A DNA stretch of 64,000 nucleotides from Lunularia cruciata (taxonomy: Eukaryota; Streptophyta; Marchantiopsida; Lunulariales; Lunulariaceae). Of this stretch, positions 55,533 to 64,000 are shown in pieces. The stretch lies in the NCBI GenBank assembly GCA_948567375.1, contig OX419757.1:59520001-59584000 (forward strand), read 5' to 3'. A model generated the notes under the pieces. The model had not been told where the DNA came from. It did not search any database and saw only the letters and a program-made list of their open reading frames with translations. How positions within the stretch are numbered: position 1 is the stretch's first letter; every line of letters starts with the position of its first letter. Made by a program: the position numbers and the translations under genes.

Positions 55533-56165
55533 GTGGCACTTTAGAGTTCATGTATGATTTATGTGTGAGTTGTCCTTCTAGGGTAGATGATGTTGAAAAT
55601 GATGTATGTTGTGTAGCAATACACATGATAATTATCAAGACATTTGTAGCACCAAGGCTAGTTTGCTCAAACATTGGAGTGGTAGTGTTAACAATCATAG
55701 GTATTTTAGTAGTTACTCATATACTACTTTTTGGTGGTCTAATTTCATGTTAGGACTACCAATCATGTTGTGGGACCCACTATCACTTGCACCATTGGAT
55801 GTGTTGTCAATGGCACCACTAGGGTTGCAAACCTAGGTCAAGCAAAGGGATATACCTTTGAAGTGCAACTCCAAAGAGCTCATTTCTTTGATGTTTAGCC
55901 TTCAAATTCTTAGCTATGGTGGACAGAGGCTGGTGAGCATCACCTAGAGTCTCTTAGCTAGAAAAAGTGTGGCTTGACTATAATTAGTGCTTAGTTGTTG
56001 GCAAATTGTGGAGTGAAGGATTGAGTACCTATCTAATTTGAGTGTGATTTGAGTTGAAGAACTGATTATTATGGCACTTTAGAGTGACTTATATGTGACT
56101 TGTGCTTCTATAGTGTATGATGTTGACAACAATGTATGTTGTGTAATGATGTATATATGCATGAA
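55533..56165 (+). repeat. 3' LTR region of copy B (A-B-A)
   Basis: It begins TGTGGCACTTTAGAG right after the PPT (ctagggaggcaa). Module A' (55,533-55,640), module B (to about 56,075) and a second A (56,076-56,165, with 'tgtatgatgttgacaacaatgtatgttgtgtaatg') follow in the same order as at the left end of copy A. Confidence 0.75.
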
Positions 56166-57399
56166 AATTTCATCTAGAGCCAAAATTACTAATTTTTCAA
56201 GACATTTGACTTAACAACTTTCTTGTAGTTCTCTTTTGGTACAATACACATAGTTGACCATATAGTTGCTAATGTCCAAATATAAATGTTATCCTTTGAA
56301 AGTAAGTTTTTTTGAATAAACCTCCATGATAAAAATCTTAAAGGAATGAAATTTTACCTTCATTATACTATCTCTAAATAAAACTAGAAACTCACCATCA
56401 AAATTGGGTAATATAGAAAAATTTAGTTTTTCAGTTCTCAAATTAAAAGCATAAATGATGATGTTAGCAAAAGCTAATGCAATACATCTACTTTCTTAAA
56501 TAGCTCAATCTTATTCATATTAAACATATCCATCAATTAGGGCTCTATCTTATCTAGATCTTTGATTTGCCTAAAGTTGAGTGATATCAAAAATTATGAA
56601 TGCGCAACCTACCACTCAACCATATATATATAAAAGAGAAGGTGTAGTCTTAAGAAACATCTTTTGTAGAAATAAAAGCTTTAGTTCCTTGGAAAAAGAT
56701 GTTAGAAAGTGAGAGCCTTGTCAAACATAGATCTTGTTAATCTACAAAGCACTACCCACAAGTCAAGCACTTGGAAATGTAACCCTAAGTGTGAAGCAAT
56801 TGCATCCATAGCTAAATACAAACAAGAGCTCAATAGTACATAGCTACTCAAGCATAAGATGAAAAGGGATTTGAAAAGAGAGACAAAGAGTGTTTGAAAT
56901 TGTTAGGAGGAAGTAAAAAAAGGCCTAGTGTATACCTTGGTCAGATGCAAAATGATAAAATTGGTCTATTGCTTGACACATGGTACTAGGGCCAACTTAG
57001 GCTACTTGGATTGATAAAAATTAGAATTTTGTTGTTGAACTATACCTTTTTGGTGGCCAAGGAATGAAGCAAGCATCCTTCTTAACCAAGTGTCATTTGG
57101 TTTGTTGCTCAACACAAATACTAAGGCAAACATAAACTACCTTGGTGGGATAAACATTGGACTTTTGTGGTTGGCTTACACCTTTTAGGTGGCCAAGGAA
57201 TGAAACACACACCTTTCTTAACCAAGCACCTTTGTGCACTTATGAAGTTGGGATGATACAACAATGTGCTTTCAATCCAACCCATCTTGAAACACAACCC
57301 AAGGAGTTTAATACTCATGTAAGCTAATGGCTGGTAAAACCCACACAAGGTGCAAAAACCTTGATAGGTGTGATCTACCTCCATAAAAGTAACATCAAT
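56166..57399. other. Unassigned AT-rich sequence
   Basis: It lies between copy B's LTR and family X2. An 'accttttaggtggccaaggaatgaa'-like sentence occurs twice (about 57,045 and 57,180), together with 'ttcttaaccaag', a local imperfect duplication of about 130 bp. No recognisable protein. Confidence 0.4.
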
Positions 57400-60363
57400 T
57401 GACTATGATCTTCCATGAAGTGTTTGAAGAAGGGCTAAATGGGGAAGAAACACAAAGAATTGTGTGTTTTGGTATAAACTCAAAGTCAACATTGGGTCAA
57501 AGTTAGAAGGACTTGGGTCAAACATACAAAAGTATAAAGGTAAAGACAAAGAACTTTGCATCAGAATGCACAACCCAATCTAAAGAACCTATAACAACTT
57601 TTCCTTGGGTTCAGCCAATCAAGAAAGTATGTTGGAAGAAACTAATTACCTCAAGACCAAGATGATCTTGAAAGTGATAGGAAACCAACCCGCAAAATTG
57701 GTGGATAAATGGAGAAACAATTGAAGAATGACCAATCAGCAAAGGACTATAAAATTGATATTTCAACAAGGAAGCCCTGCAATGTCTAGAAGATATTTGG
57801 TTCCTATTCCTATTTAGAGTTGACCTGAAGGAATGCAAACTGCAAGTATGCAAGAGGAGTAGGATAAAGTCTTGGGTTTGAGCTTTCATAAAAAGAGAGT
57901 GAGGAAGCACACAATGGCCCTAAAGGGAAATAAGCATAGTGCAGTGAGAGGTCTCACAATTTGTCAATTAGATGTAGTGGCAAGGATCAAAGTCTTGTCT
58001 AGACTTCACATCACATTTTTGGTCTAGAACTAGAATTTGAGTTTTCCATGGTTCATGGCAAAGATCACTATTAGTAAGTGCAAGGATAGGCTCGGGCATG
58101 AAGAGAAGAGAGGAAATTTGGCTTGATGGACTAAGTTGGATTGAAGATTAGTCCTTGGAAGAGAAGCAAGAGAGGTAGGAGGTATCACCTTCTATTGAAA
58201 ATGTGATGGTTCGGAAGAAACTGCCAAGGTGAGGAATTCTTTCAGTCAACCTCCCACCAAGAATGGGTACAAGGTAGATAGTTACAATGATCTAATACAA
58301 AGAGGGATTATGAGAACAATGATGGCTATGTTTAAGCTAGAGCAAACCACCTATGTAATAATGCAATAGGTAGTCTTTGTTCAGTAGATGTTTGTGGGAG
58401 AGGCGGTGGACTAGGTGAGGTGTTTGCACCAATGAGTTGGGCAGATGATCACCAAATGGAGAATGGATATGCTGCCCCACTAATTTGTATCCTTTGCAAC
58501 CCACTCCTACTTTGGGTTGAACCTATTGAGCTTGGAGGAGAGAGGACGGATGGTGTCCTATTTTTACCCCAATTTACAAAGAGAAGTAGATGGGGATGAA
58601 CGATATTACATCAAGCAGGTCTATGAAGGTGATGATTATTACCTAAAGAGTGGAAAGGAGAAGATAGTGGCAATGGACATCCCCATGCCAAGAAAGAACA
58701 ATAGATCCAAAGGATGAATTACATCGGTGCAGCCCCAAAAGATACGAAAACTCAATCCAAAGCCTGCACTAGTTGAAGTGAAGGAGTCAATTTTAGAGGA
58801 AGAATTGGAAGGAGAAATAAATTCAAAGGGAGAAGCCTTGGGAGTAGAAGAAGATTTTACATCGTGGAGCAAAGAGTCATGCAATGGCAATGAAGGAGAT
58901 GCCAAAGTTCAACAATTGAGAGAAGGGATTGCTAGAGAAGAAGAGCTTGAGTTCCATGAGACAATTGACCACATGGAAGGAGGAGACAAGCTATGTGTGG
59001 ATTTGCCAACAAACAACCTAGAAGATGAACATGTAGGAGCCGGTACCTTGGTATTTCCAAGGGTGGCACAAACAAAGAGAAACACTCAAGTGGTTTTCAT
59101 CGGACCAAGCAAAGTTGAAGACAAAGAAGAGAGCTCAGGGGGCAAGACATTGAAGATACAAAGATCGCATCTTTGAAGTAAGGCACCAATCAAGGAAATG
59201 CTTGCTTGAGACAAAGACAAGAGAGATGATGAAGGAAGATATGACAGAGTCAAGTATCTATCAAAGATTCTTTGTCCTTTGTTGGTACTTCTGCAACAAA
59301 AGAAAATAGAGTTGAAGAGCAATCATTTGGATGTGAGGGATGAGTTGGATATAGTGAAGAAATAGAGTGAGGAGGCCTTAGAGTTAAGGACTAAGCTAAC
59401 CCAAGGAGAGAATGAAGCCAAAGATCTTTGGGCTAAAGCAATTCTCCGGAGTAAAGCTTGGATGCCATGTAAGAGAACTTTGTGAAGTGCAATAAATAAT
59501 TGAAGGAGATGAAGGCATTGGTCAAGAATATGAAACTAGAAGTGGCTGATATACAAGTCAAGGTCATACACTCAAAGGTGATTGCAGTAGTGATGGAAAA
59601 AGAGCTAGAAAGTTTGAAGAAGAGCACAACAGAGAAGGACCAAGCCTGGCAACAAGAATTGATAGAATGTAATTGGGAGGAAGAATGATTGTAGGGGTTG
59701 CTTTGAGGAGTTGAAGATCAATTAGTCTGTATGCACAAGAGGAGGCACTAAAAGCTGAATTCAAGGATGAGTTGACAATGTATTGGAACAAATTGGAAGT
59801 GGAAAGAAGTAAGGAGAAGGTAGTTTTGCTTGTGGAGTCGGATGCAATAGGAACAATCGTGAAGGAGTTGAAAGTAATGTTGAGCACTAAAGCCAAGGTT
59901 AAGTTAGAGGAGGCAAGGATGCACAAGTTAAAGTTGTTGGTGTAAGAAACTCAAAGGAGGAAAGCAAAAGATGTAAGATTGAACAATCTTTTGATTTGCT
60001 TGAGACATCAAGTAGATAGGAAGATGTTAGAAGAAGGAGACAACGTTTATCTTAGATTAGATTTGTTAGACCAAACTAGATAGACTTTGTAGTAAGATGA
60101 AGATGAAGATGAATATGAAGTCCAAAGTCATATAAGTAGGAGTGTAGGTGTCTTTGGGTGAGTTACTTGAGACATTAGAGAAGAGTCAATTGGCTGATAA
60201 AGAAGTAGATAGATTACCCATGTCTACAATTGTAGTTTGGAGTGAAAAGATAGTAGAAATAGAAGATGAAGTAGTAGTATTAGAGAGACCCAAAGAGGAA
60301 AGAGTGATTGAAGGAACATCGGGTTTGGAAGCCAAAGTTGAAGTTGACATTGGGTCAAATTAG
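57400..60363 (+). pseudogene. Family-X element coding region (copy X2): acidic coiled-coil protein, unrecognised
   Basis: The frames, in order, begin with a start region matching X1's GLRSDGEKYGSK part (57,470-57,600), then LTICQLDVVARIKVLSRLHI (about 57,950-58,010). The longest frame, 58,517-59,176, holds VDGDERYYIKQVYEGDDYYL and KSGKEKIVAMDIP, with one stop at 58,715. It continues as a Glu/Lys-rich stretch. From 59,290 to 59,990 heptad-like segments (LDVRDELDIVKK, LKEMKALVKNMKLEVADIQV, EEARMHKLKLLV) suggest a long coiled coil. A last acidic segment ends near 60,363. No zinc knuckle, protease, polymerase or transposase is seen. Homology to X1 and X3 shows that it is repetitive. It could be a gag-like protein of a non-autonomous element. 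Confidence 0.5.
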
Positions 60364-61132
60364 AAACAAGTTTTAGATTTGAAGAGGTAGATATGAAGAA
60401 GTGGTTTGTCATTTTGGATCTGTAGGTTAGTAAAATTGTTGTAGAATAGTATTTTTTTAGTAATTGTAAAAGTGCTCTGCCCATTTAAAGGAAGCATTTT
60501 TAGTGTTAAATTGTGAGTATTTAGGGTTTTGAAGTGAGTAAAGCAAAGTGTTGTAACTTAGTGCTTGTCATTTTAGCTTAATTTCAAGTATCAATCCTAT
60601 GTCTGTGTTTGTGAGTGTTTGGAGAATTTTGAAATGCAAGTCAATGAGATTGTTGGATGTTGGATTCCATAGTTTTGATTTCATTCTATGTTTGATCTTG
60701 AGTAAATAGCAATTGAAGCAATGCATTGATAGATCCGTGAGGAATTGTAGTGTTGGTAGTATTTTGCATTGGTGAGCATGGTACGGGGTTGATGCAAAGC
60801 AATTTTGATCAAGGAAGTTGTGCCTTCAACAGAGGGGTGGAACACAATTCTAAGGTGAAGTCAGTAGTGAAGTAGCCTTCTTTGCTAATCATCACAATCA
60901 AGATTGTCTAGAAACATTTGATTGAGTTGTAATTTTGAGTGTTAATTTGTGATGAGATTGCAAATTAGTGCGTGTTATTCTCTTTTGGGTGTGGTTTTTA
61001 CCTGAGAAACTAAAGAAGAACTCAAGAAGAACTAATTTTTATTGTTTACTTGACCATTTCTAACTCATATCTTTGTGGGAACAAACTTTACTTACTGATT
61101 ACCACAAAAGTGATACTTGCCAGGTTGTCATA
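60364..61132 (+). repeat. 3' terminal region of family X (copy X2)
   Basis: It matches the inverted X3 sequence 46,682-47,440. Both end GGTTGTCA(C/T)A and share 'ttgatcaaggaagttgtgcc' and 'gtgagtgttgggagaattttg'-type blocks. It is noncoding. TSD sequence right of 61,132 would be taaag, but the left partner was not found. Confidence 0.65.
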
Positions 61133-64000
61133 TAAAGCATCCATATGAGTAGAATTTGGACAGATGTAAGAGAGTTAGCATTTTCATCTTGTGAAGAAGA
61201 ATCTATGTCATCATTCATAATAAGCTCAACTATCTATCCCAGTTATTCTTACTCAAAAGGACAAATATTCTCTTTTGTAGTTTATTTCATTGTTTCCACC
61301 TTTAGTTATAACACTTCCCTCCTTGTGCATTGTGCACCTCTTCATATGAATCTAAGTTGCAGTCATTCCTTTTCAAGTTTTGGTAAGATATAGATTACAA
61401 CACTTGCCCCTTGATTTTAAGCATTTTCATCAAAATAAATTTGTAAATTTTTTCCTTCATGTAGTTTTATTTTGGATGCTCCTCCACATAAATATTCACA
61501 GAAAATACATGACATGAGCTTTAAGAAAAATGAGTTTAAACCATGAAATACTTAAATTGTAAATTTTGAAGGATAGACTATATTTGTTAGGCATGTCATG
61601 TATTTAATGTACATAATCCCAAGTGCAAACTCACCCATACAAAGCATAATTTCATCATGAGATAGTGGCTAGTATTATGCTTGTAATGCTAAGAAAATCT
61701 AAGCTCATCATGAGCAAAAAAGGAAACAAAGATTAACAAATTCAATAGCTCAATCTTTACTTCCACCCACCATGACTCATTCTTGCAAATCAATGCACTA
61801 CTTATTATCTTGAAGAGAGCGATCATCCTCTTCATATTCATAAAAAAGTAATAATGTATTTTTAATAATATAAATAAAAATATTAGAAGTTCCAAGTGTT
61901 TATGCCCAACTTTTTCATGACTACTTTCATAATCAATCCAATCTAGACAATGTTTTTGATTTTATTTATGGCTTCCCATGAGTAGATGTATTGATGGTCT
62001 CTAAAACATCCCTTGAATATCATTTAGATCAATGCTAGTGACTTGAGCATTAATGTGGCAATATCCAATTGGTTTTTACTTTTATCATTTTAGTTACTAC
62101 ATAGATAAAATTAAGTAAGTGTTAAATAGGCATCAGATACAGGGTAAAAATAAAAAAATAAAAAAATTAATATGATATATAGTGGAACAAATTTAATTCT
62201 ATGGAATATAAGAAGAAAGTATCAAGAAAAAAATGAGCAAAAGTGAACTTTGAATAATGAATAATTATATATTCTCCTTTTCCTCCTTATGTAGATTAAG
62301 TGAATGTTCCTAACTCAATTTTACTATTTTAGTGATTTTAAAAAGCATCTCAAAAGAGTGTTTTTATATGCAAAATATTAAAATCTAAATTATTAAAGTA
62401 TTGCAAAAAAACAACAACAATGTAATGATATGAATCATGAATCATATATGTTACGTATGAATAATATACCGTATGAATCATATCAAATTACATTCCATAT
62501 GAATCAATCATGTTTTGCAAAATGGATGTTTGTAATCCATCTAAGTCAAATGACCTATTATTATTTTTGTTTCACATATCTATAAAAAAAGCTTATGTGT
62601 AAATTACAATTTTTGTATTTTTATTTGTTTCATTAAATCTTGATATGTATTATATCATCAATAGTCTCTATAGAATTATTGTGTTATTATTTTTTCTTTT
62701 AACATTGGTACCGACAAGGGTGAACTTAAAAGGATGTCAAATTTTGTTAATCTAACATAAGTGCTCTGTAATCAACATTAACTCCTTTGCAAGATCTAGT
62801 GACTATAGGTCAAGAAATCTTAACTTCTGGTTAAATTGAGAATAACTTAGTTGATATCTCTCAAAGATACTAGTTTTTGTCCCAAGGACACCAATGTAGA
62901 CTAATGTGCATGCATTAAGCCTTTCTTAATAGAGTGAATCTTTTAGAATAGCCATATAGATTCTTTAAGAGTAATTCTAAAGACATGTCTAACTTGGAGA
63001 TTTTAATCTTCTTGACAACTTTACAAAGAAGTATATGAATCTAATTATTACAACACATACATTGGTTAGAAAGATTAAACAAGTGATCCAACTTAGTAGA
63101 TTCTATGAGTTATGATAGATAAAATTTGCAAACATCAAAGTTCAACACAAAATTGTTTTGTTGTGAGCAAAGATTTGTAAACAAGATCATCTTCTCTTTA
63201 GTTTAGACAATAATAGATGGCCTATATTCTATACATGACTATGAAAAAATGGACTTAAATGTATAGTTTAAATTTTTTTATTGATGGTCTTAAGAGTGAG
63301 ATTTGCTCCCAAATGAAGTCTCCTAATTATGTAGTTTTTCTTCAGTGATGAAAATAGGTTTATATACATAAGGAAACATTGTATTTTGTGTTGCCGAGTC
63401 ATATGCCTCATGATCCATTTTATCTTCTTTTCTTATAGAAGTTGGAATTTACAAGTTTTGTATACATTGCAACAAAAAATGGCTGAAAGAGCTAAGTTGG
63501 CTACAAACCATTGGAACATTTTTCTAAGGATAACAAATTTTTGGGTACAATAATAGATGGAATAGACCAAGCCAAATTTGAAATTTCTCATTGTCATTCT
63601 CCACCCAAAAATATTGACAACATTTTTTGAGTTGGGATGCACATTTGGTATGCCCTTATCTTCAGTCATAATCTTCAAACAAGACTCATTTTCATACATT
63701 GGAATATCAAGAATTATGCAAACTTGACAATCATCTATTTCATTGTTTAAAGATTATCACCTATGTTATATTTATGTTAGACAACCCAACACAAAAAAGC
63801 AAAAAAGAAATTCCTTTCTTGCTACTTATAGTTCCTTGTTAAAATGGAGAAACAAAAGTCAAAATTCTTCTAGTTGGATATAAATATGATCAACTTGATC
63901 CATTTTTTAAAAATTGTAACAAACAATTAAGATAAGAGGAATGTTTCAGCTTGCATGCTTTTGCATGCTCTTGTGCTTTGTATACAATAATTATATCATC
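61133..64000. other. Unassigned AT-rich sequence
   Basis: It has no match to any element in the window and no convincing coding frame. The longest, 63,433-63,699 minus (88 codons), has no motif and no start context. A palindrome-like run of 'tatgaatcat' elements occurs at 62,430-62,510. The composition differs from the gypsy-rich middle and may be older intergenic DNA. Confidence 0.45.

Larger units (their letters stand above)
38959..56165 (+). mobile_element. DNMT/PHD Ty3-gypsy retrotransposon, copy B, with three nested insertions
   Basis: The plus-strand copy is collinear with copy A: leader (38,959-39,944), gag, PR, DNMT, RT, RNase H, IN, PHD finger, PPT (55,520-55,531), A-B-A LTR (55,533-56,165). 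The 5' LTR is missing; the leader abuts LTR Z6. Three insertions with TSDs split it: 42,406-43,163, 46,682-48,663 and 48,996-54,579. Removing them restores collinearity with copy A each time. It has lost nearly all CpGs and many catalytic residues, so it is much older than copy A. Confidence 0.85.

Noticed and set aside
61689-63699. Short frames at the right end as host genes
   Set aside because: They are 68-88 codons, AT-driven composition, no motif, start context or splice evidence.
1-64000. tRNA, rRNA and CRISPR arrays
   Set aside because: No cloverleaf with A/B boxes, no rRNA core and no regularly spaced direct repeats with unique spacers were seen; tandem repeats present are simple minisatellites.

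Overview
The window is a gene-poor, AT-rich stretch of nested and mostly dead Ty3/gypsy LTR retrotransposons. Plant-type chromoviruses, an OTA (Athila/Tat-like) family, solo LTRs with 5-bp target-site duplications (TSDs) and heavy C-to-T decay point to a vascular plant with a large, methylated genome. A gymnosperm or conifer is my best guess, but the sequence does not prove it. I found no intact host gene, tRNA, rRNA or CRISPR.

The main discovery is a Ty3/gypsy family that carries a C5 cytosine-DNA methyltransferase (DNMT) between protease and reverse transcriptase, and a C-terminal PHD finger on its integrase in place of a chromodomain. Copy A (minus strand, about 14,567-24,921) has every domain and a perfect 5-bp TSD (gagga). 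Its order is LTR, leader, gag with zinc knuckle, PR, DNMT, linker, RT, RNase H, IN-PHD, polypurine tract (PPT), LTR. Copy B (plus strand, about 38,959-56,165) has the same order but is older. It is split by a solo LTR (42,406-43,163), an unclassified element (46,682-48,663) and a chromovirus (48,996-54,579). Copy C (plus strand, 6,484-8,756) keeps only tandem LTR units and part of the leader.

Other families, left to right. LTR family Y (TGTAATACC...TATTACA) lies at 2,744, 5,343, 11,377 and 42,406. The 5,343 copy splits an unrecognised decayed coding frame at 5,027-6,477. A chromovirus with iMet primer site and chromodomain is truncated at 8,757-11,376 (minus) and complete but dead at 48,996-54,579 (plus). 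Family Z is OTA-like, with LTRs TGTAACACCC...GCCGGCTCACA, a tRNA-Asp-like primer site and an extra ORF before gag. Its LTRs, gag, pol and integrase pieces lie at 7,891-8,565, 13,134-14,566, 24,922-30,512 and 36,436-38,958. Copy A sits inside the extra ORF of a plus-strand Z copy, which meets a minus-strand Z copy tail to tail at about 25,852. A further decayed gypsy element (W) is on the minus strand at 32,859-36,430. Family X, an unclassified element encoding an acidic, coiled-coil protein, appears at 31,073-32,783 (minus), 46,682-48,663 (minus, internally deleted) and 57,400-61,132 (plus).

The two window ends (1-2,743 and 61,133-64,000) and several gaps hold AT-rich sequence in which I recognise nothing.
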